In this document: piece after piece, positions 43,333 through 52,194 of the stretch
Position numbering within the stretch: the first letter of the stretch is position 1
How the letters are laid out: the number at the start of each line of letters is the position of its first letter
Assembly (NCBI RefSeq): GCF_003254475.1
Contig: NZ_QFYQ01000001.1
Coordinates: 3,252,001-3,316,000 of the forward strand
Direction of reading: 5' to 3'
DNA from: Phenylobacterium soli
Lineage (GTDB): Bacteria > Pseudomonadota > Alphaproteobacteria > Caulobacterales > Caulobacteraceae
Length of the DNA: 64,000 bases
Made by a program: the position numbers and the translations under genes
Notes under the pieces: generated by a model
What the model was told of the DNA's origin: nothing
The model's input: only the letters and a program-made list of their open reading frames with translations
The model's database searches: none

Positions 43333-44229
43333 TCAGGCGACCGCCAACTCCAGCCGCTCGAGATCCTCGATCAGGGTCGGCCCCTTTGGGGTCCACTTCA
43401 GGCGCTCGCGCGTGAGGGCGGCGGAGGCCGGAACGTCATGGCCCGCGAAGGCTGCGAGCCAGCCGAAGTAACCGGGCGCCTCCTCAGGCGTGAGGGACTT
43501 CACCGGCAAATCGAGACGACGGCCGATCGCCCCGGCGATGTCGCGCATGGCGATGCCCTCCTCCGCCACCGCGTGATAGCGGGCGCGGGGCTCGGCGCGC
43601 TCCAGGGCCAGGCGATAGAGCGGGGCGACGTCTGAGACGTGAGCGGCCGTCCAGCGGTTGGCGCCGTCCCCGACATAGGCGGCGAAGCCCTTCTGGCGGG
43701 CGATGTCGATCATCGGCGAGACGAGCCCCTGACGGCGGGTGTCGTGCACCTGCGGCAGGCGCATGACCGAGACGTTCAGGCCCTCAGCGACGGCGGCGTC
43801 AGCGGCCTCCTCGGAGGCGGCGCGGGGCACTTGGGCGGCGCTGACCGGCTGGTCGGTTTCGCGGGCCGGCTCACCGGGCGCGCTGCGCCCCATGCCCGTG
43901 CCCGAGGTGACGACCATCGGCCCGCCGGACCGCGCCAGCCCCTCGGCCAGCGCCGCGATGGCGCGGCGGTCGTCCTCGCAGTTGTCGAGGTAGCGGGTGA
44001 AGTCGTGGTTGAAGGCCAGGTGGATGACCGCCTCGGCGGCGGCCGCCCCGGCCGTGAGGCTGCCAAGGTCCTGCAGATCCCCGTGGTGAACCTGCGCCCC
44101 GGCGGCGGCGAGCGCGCGGGCTCCCTCCTCCGAGCGCGTGAGGCCGAGCACCTCATGCCCGGCGGCGAGGAGATCCTTTACGACGGCGGAGCCGATGAAG
44201 CCGGTGGCTCCGGTGACGAAGATGCGCAT
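43333..44229 (-). CDS. NAD(P)-dependent epimerase/reductase (extended SDR)
   Basis: A 298-aa extended SDR. It begins MRIFVTGATGFIGSAVVKDLL with the TGxxGxxG nucleotide-binding motif. Other features are LTRSEEGARALAAAGAQVHHGDLQD and the substrate-domain segments AAYVGDGANRWTAAHVSDV. The usual Tyr-x3-Lys is not obvious. The start at 44229 is used rather than the upstream extension to 44325, which would run through the MerR operator. It is divergent from a merR gene whose palindrome lies between the two starts, so it is almost certainly the MerR target. Confidence 0.88.
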   Translation of the reverse strand: MRIFVTGATGFIGSAVVKDLLAAGHEVLGLTRSEEGARALAAAGAQVHHGDLQDLGSLTAGAAAAEAVIHLAFNHDFTRYLDNCEDDRRAIAALAEGLARSGGPMVVTSGTGMGRSAPGEPARETDQPVSAAQVPRAASEEAADAAVAEGLNVSVMRLPQVHDTRRQGLVSPMIDIARQKGFAAYVGDGANRWTAAHVSDVAPLYRLALERAEPRARYHAVAEEGIAMRDIAGAIGRRLDLPVKSLTPEEAPGYFGWLAAFAGHDVPASAALTRERLKWTPKGPTLIEDLERLELAVA

Positions 44230-44313
44230 GTGATCTGTCCTGTGGGAGGAGCGCCGGCCCTGCCCGGGACAAGACGCGATTTGCGTTGGCGAGGCCGACG
44301 CAAAGGAGGCTAC

Positions 44314-44335
44314 ACCTTCAACCACGGTTGAAGGT
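44314..44335. promoter_or_regulatory. MerR-type operator
   Basis: ACCTTCAACC (44314-44323) and GGTTGAAGGT (44326-44335) form a perfect 10-bp inverted repeat with a 2-nt centre, between the divergent SDR and merR genes. The sequence closely resembles ACCTTC-type MerR-family operators. It is 21 nt from the merR start and 84 nt from the SDR start. Confidence 0.85.
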
Positions 44336-44356
44336 CAACAGGACGCGAGCGAAACC

Positions 44357-44827
44357 ATGCGCATCGGGGAATTCGCCAGGCGAGCCGGCCTTTCCGCCTC
44401 GAAGATCCGCTTCTACGAGGCGCGCGGCCTGCTGCCGACGGCCGCGCGGACGCTGAGCGGCTATCGCAGCTACGACGCCACCGACCTGAGGATCGTGACC
44501 TTCATCGACCGATGCCGCAGCCTCGGCTTCTCGCTGGCCGACATCGCGCGCTTCATGCGCCTGCCCGAGGCGGAGCGGCGGGCCAAGGTCGGGCTCGTCG
44601 AGACCCTGGAAGCCAAGCTCGCCGAGCTCGACGCACACATGGCCGAGATGCGCCGCCGCCGGCGCGACATCCTGGCGATGATCGAGGAGGTGAAGGCCAT
44701 CCGAGATGGCTCACACGAGGCCGGCTACGGCCCGACGCCCGAGCGCCGGGCCGGGGATGCGTCGGCGGCTACTGCCGGTGGCCGGGCGCGTAGGCCCGCG
44801 CGCTCCGGGCGTGATGCCGCTTCTTGA
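44357..44827 (+). CDS. MerR-family transcriptional regulator
   Basis: A 156-aa MerR protein. The N-terminal winged HTH is MRIGEFARRAGLSASKIRFYEARGLLP, followed by the second HTH (YDATDLRIVTFIDRCRSLGFSL) and an antiparallel coiled-coil dimerisation helix (about residues 80-115). There is no CxxC or other metal-binding C-terminus, so it is not a typical metal sensor; an organic or redox ligand is likelier. The C-terminal 20 residues overlap, on the other strand, the end of the Thr/Gln-rich gene by 59 nt. Confidence 0.92.
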   Translation: MRIGEFARRAGLSASKIRFYEARGLLPTAARTLSGYRSYDATDLRIVTFIDRCRSLGFSLADIARFMRLPEAERRAKVGLVETLEAKLAELDAHMAEMRRRRRDILAMIEEVKAIRDGSHEAGYGPTPERRAGDASAATAGGRARRPARSGRDAAS

Positions 44828-45530
44828 CGTGACCCGGGGCGCGGCTGCTGGCGCCCGGTCCGGTGGCGGCGGCGGTCGAGGCCGGCGTACCGCTGGCGCT
44901 CGCGGCGTTGGCGGCTGACGGCGTGGTGTGCGACGGCGTCTGCTGGGCGGTAGCGGTTGTTCCAGTGGTCGTGGTCGCGGTCTGGCCCGCTGTGGTCCCC
45001 GGCGGAGCGGTGCTCGCCGTCTGGCCGGTGGTCTGGCCCCTCGTTTGGCCCGTGGTCTGGCCCGTGGTCGTGCCGCTGGTGGTCGAGTTCATGCCGGTCG
45101 AGGTGGTGCCGCCGGCGGCCGTCTGGCCGGTCGTGCCGCCCAGCGAACCGACGGCCGTGCCGCCCACCGCGGAAGTCCCGCCGCTCTGCGAGCCCGCGAC
45201 CGAGCCGCCGGCCGCCATCTGCTGCTGAACCGCCTGGGCGAGTTGCACCGAGCCGGTCTTGGCGGTGCAGACCGCCTGGCCGCCGGTGGAGACCGAGAGC
45301 ACATTGACCGAGACGCCGCAGACGTTGGCCGCCACCGTGATCGGCACCTGGGCGGTGACGGGCACGTTCGCCCGGTCGAGATTGAGCTTCACGGCCAGGT
45401 CGTTCAGCACATTGCGCAGATCGACGGTGACCAGGCTGGGGATGCTGGGTGTCGTCGTCTGAGCCGCGGCCGCGCCGCCGAGGCTCGCGGCCGCGAGGAA
45501 CGCGGCGGCGGGTGCGAGATAAGCCCTCAT
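44769..45530 (-). CDS. secreted Thr/Gly/Gln-rich low-complexity protein
   Basis: A 253-aa protein with signal peptide (MRAYLAPAAAFLAAASLGGAAAAQ), then a folded-looking part of about 90 residues with two cysteines (ANVCGVSV and AVCTAK). A long low-complexity tract of GQTTGQT- and TTTGTT-like runs follows, ending in a strongly basic HVKKRHHARSARAYAPGHRQ tail. The start at 45530 follows AAGGGAGGA; the frame upstream to 45602 lacks support. The basic tail could bind nucleic acid or cell wall. Its end overlaps the merR 3' end on the other strand. The function is unknown. Confidence 0.7.
   Translation of the reverse strand: MRAYLAPAAAFLAAASLGGAAAAQTTTPSIPSLVTVDLRNVLNDLAVKLNLDRANVPVTAQVPITVAANVCGVSVNVLSVSTGGQAVCTAKTGSVQLAQAVQQQMAAGGSVAGSQSGGTSAVGGTAVGSLGGTTGQTAAGGTTSTGMNSTTSGTTTGQTTGQTRGQTTGQTASTAPPGTTAGQTATTTTGTTATAQQTPSHTTPSAANAASASGTPASTAAATGPGASSRAPGHVKKRHHARSARAYAPGHRQ
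45019..45078 (-). repeat. 12-nt tandem repeat inside the low-complexity gene
   Basis: Five head-to-tail 12-nt units, each a variant of GTCTGGCCCGTG on the plus strand, code for Gly-Gln-Thr-Thr-like repeats. The outer unit is degenerate. The length is likely to vary between strains by slippage without shifting the frame. Confidence 0.75.
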
Positions 45531-45725
45531 GAATACAGTCCTCCCTTGCGCTGGCGCTTCGGCCAGCGGACGCACAACGACGCAGGGGCGCGCCCGGTTC
45601 ATCGGCGCGCCTGAACGCCGCCATCGACCGGGCGTTGAAATTCCGTGCTAGGATTGCGACTTAAGCCTCAAGCCGATCCAGCGGCCGGCGCCTTGCTCTG
45701 GCGCGGCGGGATCGTGGAGTAGCCT

Positions 45726-46550
45726 ATGTCTTCGACCGACATCCTCGACGCGGAACATCGCACCGGCCAGATCAAGATTCACGGCCCGGCGGACTTCGAG
45801 GGCATGCGCAAGGCCGGCAAGCTGGCCGCCGAGTGCCTGGACATGCTGACCCCGCACGTCGTTCCGGGCGTGCTGACCGAGAAGCTCGACGACCTGGCCC
45901 GGGAGTTCATTCTTGACCACGGCGCCCTGCCCGCTTGCCTCGGGTACCGCGGCTACACCAAGACCGTCTGCATCAGCCCCAACCACATCGTCTGCCACGG
46001 CATCCCCGGCGAGCGGGTGCTGCGCGAGGGCGACATCGTCAACATCGACGTCACCGTGATCGTCGACGGCTGGCACGGCGACACCAGCCGCATGTACGGC
46101 GTCGGCGCGGTGGCCCCGCGGGCCAAGCGGCTCGTCGACGTGACCTACGAGGCGCTGGAGCGCGGCCTCGCCGCCGTGAAGCCCGGCGCCAAGACCGGCG
46201 ACATCGGCCACGCCATCCAGACCTATGTGGAGAGCATGCGCTGCTCGGTGGTGCGCGACTTCTGCGGCCACGGCCTGGGCAAGGTGTTCCACGACGCGCC
46301 GAACATCCTGCACTTCGGCCATCCCGGCACGGGCGAGCTCCTGCGGCCGGGCATGTTCTTCACTATCGAGCCGATGGTGAACCTCGGGAAGTACCCGGTG
46401 AAGCTGCTCTCCGACGGCTGGACGGCGGTCACCCGCGACAAATCCCTGTCGGCCCAGTGCGAGCACTCGATCGGCGTCACCGAGACGGGCTACGAGATCT
46501 TCACCGTATCGCCCGCGGGCCTCTTCAAGCCGCCGGTGCAATCGGCCTAA
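45726..46550 (+). CDS. map: type I methionine aminopeptidase
   Basis: A 274-aa enzyme removing the initiator methionine from new proteins. The five metal ligands are visible: Asp in VNIDVTVIVDGWH, Asp in GDTSRMY, His in CGHGLGKVFH, Glu in FTIEPM and Glu in CEHSIGV. Length and order are those of bacterial Map plus a short N-terminal extension. It is a single gene. Confidence 0.96.
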   Translation: MSSTDILDAEHRTGQIKIHGPADFEGMRKAGKLAAECLDMLTPHVVPGVLTEKLDDLAREFILDHGALPACLGYRGYTKTVCISPNHIVCHGIPGERVLREGDIVNIDVTVIVDGWHGDTSRMYGVGAVAPRAKRLVDVTYEALERGLAAVKPGAKTGDIGHAIQTYVESMRCSVVRDFCGHGLGKVFHDAPNILHFGHPGTGELLRPGMFFTIEPMVNLGKYPVKLLSDGWTAVTRDKSLSAQCEHSIGVTETGYEIFTVSPAGLFKPPVQSA

Positions 46551-46574
46551 GCTCGCGGCCTTCGGGGGAAGGCC

Positions 46575-47111
46575 ATGTTCGAACATTGGGACAGCTTCTA
46601 TCTGCTCGTGGGCGGCGCCGCCGGCGCGCTGATTGGCCTGCTGTTCATCGTCGCCACCCTGACGCGCGGCCGTGACCGCGACAGCGCCCTGCACGGGGCG
46701 AGCGTCTACATGTCGCCGGTGGTGCTCCACCTCGCGCTCGTCCTGTCGATCAGCGCCCTGGCCGCCGTTCCCGGCATTTCTCCGCGCACCGGCGGGCTCC
46801 TCGTCGGGGCGGCCGGCCTGGTCGGCGTCGTCGCCTCGGCGCGGGTCGTCTATCACCTGGCCATCGCCAAGACCTTCGCCGGCGCGCACTGGACGGACCT
46901 TTGGTGCTACGGCGTGGCCGCCCTCGCCGCTGACCTGGCGCTCACCACGGCGGCGAGCGCGGTGTGGTGGGGCACGACCCGCATCGCGGATCTGGCGATC
47001 GGCGCCAGCCTGGTGGGCATCCTGCTGATCACCATCCGCAACGCCTGGGACCTGGTGACCTGGATCTCGGCGGTGAACAACGCAGAGGGGACGCCGCCGG
47101 CGGCCGGCTAG
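46575..47111 (+). CDS. multi-pass membrane protein of unknown function
   Basis: A 178-aa protein with about five hydrophobic helices (near residues 9-29, 47-65, 74-96, 112-133 and 138-158) and short loops. No known domain was recognised. It lies 24 nt after map. Its stop shares CTAG with the stop of the convergent kinase gene. Confidence 0.7.
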   Translation: MFEHWDSFYLLVGGAAGALIGLLFIVATLTRGRDRDSALHGASVYMSPVVLHLALVLSISALAAVPGISPRTGGLLVGAAGLVGVVASARVVYHLAIAKTFAGAHWTDLWCYGVAALAADLALTTAASAVWWGTTRIADLAIGASLVGILLITIRNAWDLVTWISAVNNAEGTPPAAG

Positions 47112-48571
47112 ACGAGGCTGTCGGCCGCCAGCCGCATGCAGCAGATCACGCCGCCCTGCGCGAACTCGACCTCGGCCGAGCCTGCCCCGGCCTGACCGAG
47201 CCCGCGGGCGATCACGGTCTGGCCGAAGCCGCGCTTCTCCGGCGGCCGGACGGCGGGCCCGCCGGTCTCCTTCCAGCAGACCTCGAGGCCGCCTTCGGGG
47301 AGCGGCTTGCCGTCCACCATCACGCGGCCGGTCCCGTTGGAGAGTGCGCCGTACTTCACCGCGTTGGTGACCAGCTCGTGGAACACGAGGCCGAGCGAGA
47401 CCGCCGCGTCGCGCGAGACCTGCACGCCGAGCCCCTCGAGGCGGATGCGGGCGCTGCGCGGCGCCACGTAGGGTGCGAGCTCGGCGGCGACGAGCTCCTC
47501 CAACGTCACCTCCTGCCAGGCCTTCTCGGCGAGCAGGTTCTGCGTCGCCGCGAGCGCGGCCAGGCGCTGGGTGAAGCGGTCGCCGAAGTCGCGCAGGTCG
47601 CGCGCCGTGGAGAGGGTCCGGGTGCTGATCGACTGCACGAGCGTCAGCATGTTCTTCATGCGGTGGTCTAGCTCGCGCATCAGCAGCGCCTGGCGCTTCT
47701 CCAGCGCCTTGCGCTCGGTGAGGTCGAGCAGGGTCACGATGCAGCCCGCCGCCACCCCGCCCGCCTGGCGCAGCGGCGCGGCGCTGACCAGCAGGTCGCG
47801 CGCTCCCTTGGGGAGGGCGAGACTGGCCTCGACGCTGCGCAGCTGGCCCCCGGCCAGGGCGATGACGACCAGGTCGTCGGCCTGCATCGGCCCGGCGCCG
47901 GCCGCGAAGGTCAGGCGAAACGCCGCCTCGAAGCGCTGGCCGATGGGCGAGGCCGGCAGCAGCTCCAGCACCGCGGCGTTGGCATGGGTGACGACGCCGT
48001 CGCGGTCGCAGACGACCACCGCCTCATTGGCCGACGCCATGATCGCGCCGCCGATGCGCTCGCTCTCGGCCGCGGCTTCCGCCTCGATCCGCTCGGTGAC
48101 GTCGGTGAAGGTCAGGGCGGAGCCGGTGGAGAAGGCCAGCGGCAGCTCCGCCACGGTGACCACGAGGTGGCGCTGGCCGCCCCTCGTCGGGAGCACCACC
48201 TGAGCGCTCTGCCGCCCCTCGGCGGCGAGGGCCAGCAGCGGCTCGAGGGCGGCCCAGGCCCGGGGCCCGAGCGCGTCCTGCAGCCCGCCCTGCGCCAGCC
48301 CCTCGGCGCTCTCGCCGAGCAGGGCCGCGAGGGCGGCGTTGGCGTAGAGCAGCCGACGGTCCTCATCGAGGGCCGCCGCGCCGAGGTCCATGCTCTCCAT
48401 GAAAGCGCGATAGGATTCCGAGCCGCCCACCAGGTGGAAGACCTGCTCGGCCTCGCCGCCACGGACCACCAGCGCGTCCACCTCGCCCTCGCGGATCGCC
48501 CGCAGGGTCTCCTCGGCCTCATCGAGGCGGCGGCGAAGCTCGGCGACCTCGGCGGCGCCGGCGAGGCTCAC
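47108..48571 (-). CDS. PAS-PAS HWE-type histidine kinase linked to KaiBC
   Basis: A 487-aa soluble kinase with an N-terminal coiled segment. Two PAS-like domains (about residues 50-160 and 175-290) are followed by an HWE kinase core. The phosphoacceptor is His303 in [10 protein letters not shown], the N-box His is in [14 protein letters not shown], and WxE is in CWKETGG. The last two are the residues that define the HWE family. The start is GTG, overlapping the kaiB stop (GTGA). No transmembrane helix was seen. By position it is the most likely output partner of the KaiC-KaiB pair. No cognate response regulator is adjacent; a single-domain receiver lies 4 kb away at 52554. Confidence 0.9.
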   Translation of the reverse strand: MSLAGAAEVAELRRRLDEAEETLRAIREGEVDALVVRGGEAEQVFHLVGGSESYRAFMESMDLGAAALDEDRRLLYANAALAALLGESAEGLAQGGLQDALGPRAWAALEPLLALAAEGRQSAQVVLPTRGGQRHLVVTVAELPLAFSTGSALTFTDVTERIEAEAAAESERIGGAIMASANEAVVVCDRDGVVTHANAAVLELLPASPIGQRFEAAFRLTFAAGAGPMQADDLVVIALAGGQLRSVEASLALPKGARDLLVSAAPLRQAGGVAAGCIVTLLDLTERKALEKRQALLMRELDHRMKNMLTLVQSISTRTLSTARDLRDFGDRFTQRLAALAATQNLLAEKAWQEVTLEELVAAELAPYVAPRSARIRLEGLGVQVSRDAAVSLGLVFHELVTNAVKYGALSNGTGRVMVDGKPLPEGGLEVCWKETGGPAVRPPEKRGFGQTVIARGLGQAGAGSAEVEFAQGGVICCMRLAADSLV

Positions 48572-48888
48572 GCGAGGGTGTCCAGCTGAAGGCTGACCAG
48601 CACCTTCTGGGTGTCGGAGAGATCGCCGATGATCTTCTGGATCGGCACCGGCAACTGGCGGACCAGGGTCGGGATGGCGACGATGTTGTGCTCGCGGGCG
48701 AGCTGCGGCGAGGAGCGCAGGTCGACCACGTCGATCTGGTAGCGGCCTGGACCGAGGTGCTCGGCGCAGAGCCGCTCCAGGTTGCGGATCGCGGCCACCG
48801 ACTTGGGCGTCTGGCCCGCCACGTAGAGCGTGAGCTTCAAGGGGGCGGCGGTCTCTCCGCCGGCCGGCGTGGTGGCTTGGATGGTCAT
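48568..48888 (-). CDS. kaiB: KaiB-family protein
   Basis: A 106-aa protein with the thioredoxin-like KaiB sequence [21 protein letters not shown], the middle [28 protein letters not shown] and a C-terminal [15 protein letters not shown] segment. KaiB binds KaiC after a fold switch in cyanobacteria. The gene lies 3 nt downstream of kaiC and overlaps the HWE kinase gene. There is no kaiA, so any timer would be of the hourglass type proposed for non-cyanobacterial KaiBC. Confidence 0.94.
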   Translation of the reverse strand: MTIQATTPAGGETAAPLKLTLYVAGQTPKSVAAIRNLERLCAEHLGPGRYQIDVVDLRSSPQLAREHNIVAIPTLVRQLPVPIQKIIGDLSDTQKVLVSLQLDTLA

Positions 48889-48891
48889 CGC

Positions 48892-50562
48892 TCAGGCCCT
48901 CCGGGACCGGGCCATCTCGGCCACGTCGAATTCCGCCTGTTCGCGGAAGCGGGTCTCGGCCGCGGTGGCCGAGCTGTATTCGAGTTCGTCGGCGGCCAGC
49001 TCCGCCTCCAGCGCCTGGATCTGGGCGAGCGTGCGCTTGCGCTTCTGCTCTAGCTTGCGCTGGGCCATCTCGACCTCCTCGCGACGCGCCGCCTCCTCGC
49101 GGCGCTCGCGGGCCTCCTCGGCGCGGCGCGCCGAGCCGGTAAGCGCGCCGGTCTCGCCGAGATAGGGCGACAGGAGCGAGATGCCGCGCTCGTTCATCAC
49201 GAACTCCCGGACCTGGTTCGAGTGCGAGATGCCGCGGGCTTTCAGCAGGTAGAGCTCGCGGTTGAATTCGCCGTTGTTCTCGCGGTTGAGCAGGAGGATC
49301 CAGGCGTCCATCAGACTGGAGAGCCCGGCCTCCGTCTTCGCTTCGCCCTGCACGTGCGACAGGTGGGTGAAGACGCCCGTCGTGCCGTTGGACTTCAGGT
49401 AGTCGATGACCCGCAGCAGCATCGACTGGACTTCAAGGCTCTCGCCGGAGTCGATGAAGGCCGAGATCGGGTCGAGCACCACGAGCGAGGGCTTGAAGCG
49501 GGCCACCTCGTGCAGCATCACCGCCAGGTGCGCCTCGAGGCTGTAGAAGGTCGGCCGCGAGGCGATCATCCGCAGCAGCCCGGAGTCGAGGCACGGCTGC
49601 AGGTCGATGCCGATGGAGCGCATGTTGCGCACCGTCTGCGGCGGCGACTCCTCGAACGAGAAGTAGAGCGCCCGCTCGCCGGCCTGGCACGTGGCGGCCA
49701 GGAACGAGGCCGCGATCGAGCTCTTGCCCGAGCCGGCCACGCCGCTGACCAGGATGCTTGAGCCGCGGTGGAAGCCGCCGCCGCTGAGCATCTCGTCGAG
49801 GTCGGGAATGCCCGTGGAGATCCGCTCGTCGGAGACCTTGTGCGTCAGGCCGAGCGCGCTGACCGGCAGCACGCTGAAGCCGTCGCTGCCGATGAGGAAG
49901 GGATACTCATTGGTGCCGTGCGCCGTGCCCCGGTACTTCACGATCCGCAGCCGGCGGGTCGAGACCTGGTTGTTCACCCGGTGGTCCAGCAGGATCACGC
50001 AGTCGGAGACGTACTCCTCCAGGCCCTGGCGGGTCAGGGCGCCGTCGCCGCGCTCGCCGGTGATGACGGCGGTGAGGCCCTTCTCCTTCAGCCAGTCGAA
50101 CAGGCGCCGGATCTCGGCGCGCAGCACGGCCTGGTTGGTGAAGGCCGAGAACAGGCTCTCGATGGTGTCGAGGACGATCCGCTTGGCGCCTACCGAGTCG
50201 ATGGCGAGTTCGAGCCTCAGGAACAGGCCTTCGAGGTCGTAGTCGCCGGCCTCGGCCAGTTCGCGCGGGTCGATGGCGATGTGCTCGAAGGCCATCCGCC
50301 CCTCGGCCACCAGCTCGTCGAGGCCGAAGTTCAGCGAAGAGACGTTCTCGACGATGTCGCCCGGACGCTCCTCGAACGTGACGAACACTCCCGGCTCGCC
50401 GAACTCGCGCACGCCGTTGATCAGGAAGGTGGTCGCGAACAGGGTCTTGCCGCAGCCGGCCGAGCCGCAGACCAGCGTCGGCCGTCCCTCCGGCAGGCCG
50501 CCGAGCGTCAGCTCGTCGAAGCCCTCGATTCCTGTCGCAGCCTTGCGGATACCAGCGGTCAT
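48892..50562 (-). CDS. kaiC: KaiC-family ATPase/kinase
   Basis: A 556-aa double RecA-fold protein. CI has Walker A GSAGCGKT (33-40) and the glutamate pair at 64-65; CII has GVAGSGKS (274-281) and the pair at 304-305. The region matching the cyanobacterial phosphosites (Ser431/Thr432) reads GLSSLMDAW, placing Ser415 and Ser416 there. Autophosphorylation is possible with serine in place of threonine. Beyond the KaiC core lies an extra charged coiled coil (about residues 476-556, Arg/Glu/Ala-rich) instead of the short KaiA-binding tail. It heads the operon kaiC-kaiB-HWE kinase. A role in timing or stress signalling is inferred. Confidence 0.94.
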   Translation of the reverse strand: MTAGIRKAATGIEGFDELTLGGLPEGRPTLVCGSAGCGKTLFATTFLINGVREFGEPGVFVTFEERPGDIVENVSSLNFGLDELVAEGRMAFEHIAIDPRELAEAGDYDLEGLFLRLELAIDSVGAKRIVLDTIESLFSAFTNQAVLRAEIRRLFDWLKEKGLTAVITGERGDGALTRQGLEEYVSDCVILLDHRVNNQVSTRRLRIVKYRGTAHGTNEYPFLIGSDGFSVLPVSALGLTHKVSDERISTGIPDLDEMLSGGGFHRGSSILVSGVAGSGKSSIAASFLAATCQAGERALYFSFEESPPQTVRNMRSIGIDLQPCLDSGLLRMIASRPTFYSLEAHLAVMLHEVARFKPSLVVLDPISAFIDSGESLEVQSMLLRVIDYLKSNGTTGVFTHLSHVQGEAKTEAGLSSLMDAWILLLNRENNGEFNRELYLLKARGISHSNQVREFVMNERGISLLSPYLGETGALTGSARRAEEARERREEAARREEVEMAQRKLEQKRKRTLAQIQALEAELAADELEYSSATAAETRFREQAEFDVAEMARSRRA

Positions 50563-50704
50563 GCGCCCCTCACGCCCCGTCTCTCGACGATTTCGGAAAG
50601 TCCCCGATGGCGTTTAACGCATGATAGGGGCGACAGGTTCACCGCCGCGGGGGAATATTTCAAGGGCTTGCCAGCGTCGAACAAATGCGGAACAACTCGC
50701 GCTT

Positions 50705-51484
50705 ATGGTCAAGCCGCGCGCCATATCGGGGGGCCTCGAGGACGCTTCCGGTCAGCCGGATCTGTGGGCGGCGGCCGCGCCTGCGCGAAAGGCTGCCGCC
50801 GCGAAGGCCGACGCGCCGCACTACCTCGGTCATCGCGAGCGGCTGCGCGAACGGGCGCTCGCCGGCGGGCTCGCCGCCCTGCCCGATTATGAGGTGCTGG
50901 AGCTGCTGCTGTTCCGCGCCATCCCGCGCGGCGACGTCAAACCCCTCGCCAAGCAGCTGCTGGCCCGCTTCGGCTCCCTCGCCGGAGTGATGGGCGCGAG
51001 CCTCGAGGAACTGAAGACCGTGCGCGGCGTGGGCGAAGGCGTCGCCCTGGATCTCAAGCTCGGGCACGAAGTGGCGCTGCGGAGCGGCCGCGAGGCGGTG
51101 GCCAGACGGCCGGTGATCTCGTCCTGGTCGGCCCTGCTCGCCTATGTGAAGACCGCCCTGGCGCACGAGGCGCGAGAACAGTTCCGCGTGCTGTTCCTCG
51201 ACAAGAAGAACCAGCTCATCGCCGACGAGACGATGAACCGGGGCACCGTGGACCACGCGCCGGTCTATCCGCGCGAGGTGGTGCGCCGGGCGCTGGAGCT
51301 TTCGGCCAGCGCCATCATCCTGGTGCACAATCATCCAGGGGGTGATCCGACACCATCCGTCGCGGACGTGGACATGACCAAGCAGGTCGTCGAGGCGGCG
51401 CGAGCCTTACGGATCACGGTGCATGATCACCTGGTGGTCGCCCGCCACGGCACAGCCAGCTTCAAAGCCCTCGGACTGCTCTAG
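50705..51484 (+). CDS. radC: RadC/YsaA-family JAMM protein
   Basis: A 259-aa RadC. The N-terminal helix-hairpin-helix-like part ([17 protein letters not shown] and [13 protein letters not shown]) is followed by the JAMM domain with [11 protein letters not shown] and the later aspartate, matching a zinc metallo-hydrolase. An earlier in-frame start at 50621 exists, but 50705 gives a normal length. Despite its name RadC is not needed for repair in E. coli, and its genes are often found at the edges of mobile DNA. Here it marks the left border of a stretch of accessory small genes. A second copy of its C-terminal end lies at 61922. Confidence 0.93.
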   Translation: MVKPRAISGGLEDASGQPDLWAAAAPARKAAAAKADAPHYLGHRERLRERALAGGLAALPDYEVLELLLFRAIPRGDVKPLAKQLLARFGSLAGVMGASLEELKTVRGVGEGVALDLKLGHEVALRSGREAVARRPVISSWSALLAYVKTALAHEAREQFRVLFLDKKNQLIADETMNRGTVDHAPVYPREVVRRALELSASAIILVHNHPGGDPTPSVADVDMTKQVVEAARALRITVHDHLVVARHGTASFKALGLL

Positions 51485-51792
51485 CGCGCGCAACAGAGGT
51501 TAGGTCCAGGCCCTCGGCCACCCCGCCCGAAACGCCTCCCTATTCGCGTGATCGGCTGCGCAGGCCGCCGACGAGATTGCCGGCGCCGTTCAAGTCGCTT
51601 CGATCCGCCCCATGTTTCCGACGCCGCCCTGCCCGCTTCATCGGACGCAAAGTCGAGGTCTGAGAAAATGGTTTGCAGATATTCCTGCAGGCGGGGATCG
51701 CGCGCTGACAGTCGCGCGATCAAGGCGCCGAGCAGGCGCTCCGTCGCGAGCGTCTCCTCCTCCACTTCGGCGAGGTCTGGGGTGTGATTCAT
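51481..51792 (-). CDS. small helical protein, probably frameshifted
   Basis: The open frame codes for 103 aa. Residues 9-62 ([20 protein letters not shown] and onward) align with the product at 60467 (LEQRVLASERLLSTLIAILS). After SETW the frame turns into an Arg-rich tail that runs into the radC stop. Moving one base at the GGGG run (plus-strand CCCC at 51608-51611) restores similarity: the other frame reads [16 protein letters not shown] against SRDLTDTARLLNALG and stops at 51540. So either the gene has a 1-nt insertion or the sequence has an error there. GGAG precedes the ATG. The function is unknown. Confidence 0.6.
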   Translation of the reverse strand: MNHTPDLAEVEEETLATERLLGALIARLSARDPRLQEYLQTIFSDLDFASDEAGRAASETWGGSKRLERRRQSRRRPAQPITRIGRRFGRGGRGPGPNLCCAR

Positions 51793-51930
51793 GTCTCCGC
51801 GCCCTCTGGAGAGGAACTCTCGCCCCCATGATGGGGCGCCCGCCGCCGTCGGAAGCCTCCAGGCGTCAGACGTTCCAAGAGGTTCCTTCCGGCCGGCCGC
51901 CGAGACCCACGCGCGGTCCGACCCGCACGC

Positions 51931-52194
51931 CTATTCTGGATTTCCTTCCTGGCTGGGCGCGCCATGCAGGTCCGTCCCCGACGAGCCACCACAAATCTCA
52001 GGTCCATCAGCGACGGCAATGCAGGCAAGCCCCGCGGCGGTGATGTCCCATCCCTGACGGCTGCGAATTGCCAGGCCCAATTCCGTGAGGTGGCGGGCGT
52101 CGGCAATATTCACGAATGCAGTGATCTTCCCCGAGCGCTTGGCGGCGAGATTCCGCAAAGCGTGTAGTTGTCCGTCGGTGAGGCTGTCGCTCAT
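51931..52194 (-). CDS. small winged-helix-like hypothetical protein
   Basis: An 87-aa protein. Its middle (LHALRNLAAKRSGKITAFVNI, then ADARHLTELGLAIRSRQGW and DITAAGLACI) has the rhythm of a small winged helix with a final 'T..G' turn, as in many DNA-binding accessory proteins. GGAG lies 8 nt before the ATG. It belongs to the run of small accessory genes after radC. It is not a recognised family. Confidence 0.5.
   Translation of the reverse strand: MSDSLTDGQLHALRNLAAKRSGKITAFVNIADARHLTELGLAIRSRQGWDITAAGLACIAVADGPEICGGSSGTDLHGAPSQEGNPE

Noticed and set aside
45019-45078. Short regular repeats as a CRISPR array
   Set aside because: The units are 12 nt, in frame, without spacers, and code for a low-complexity protein tract.
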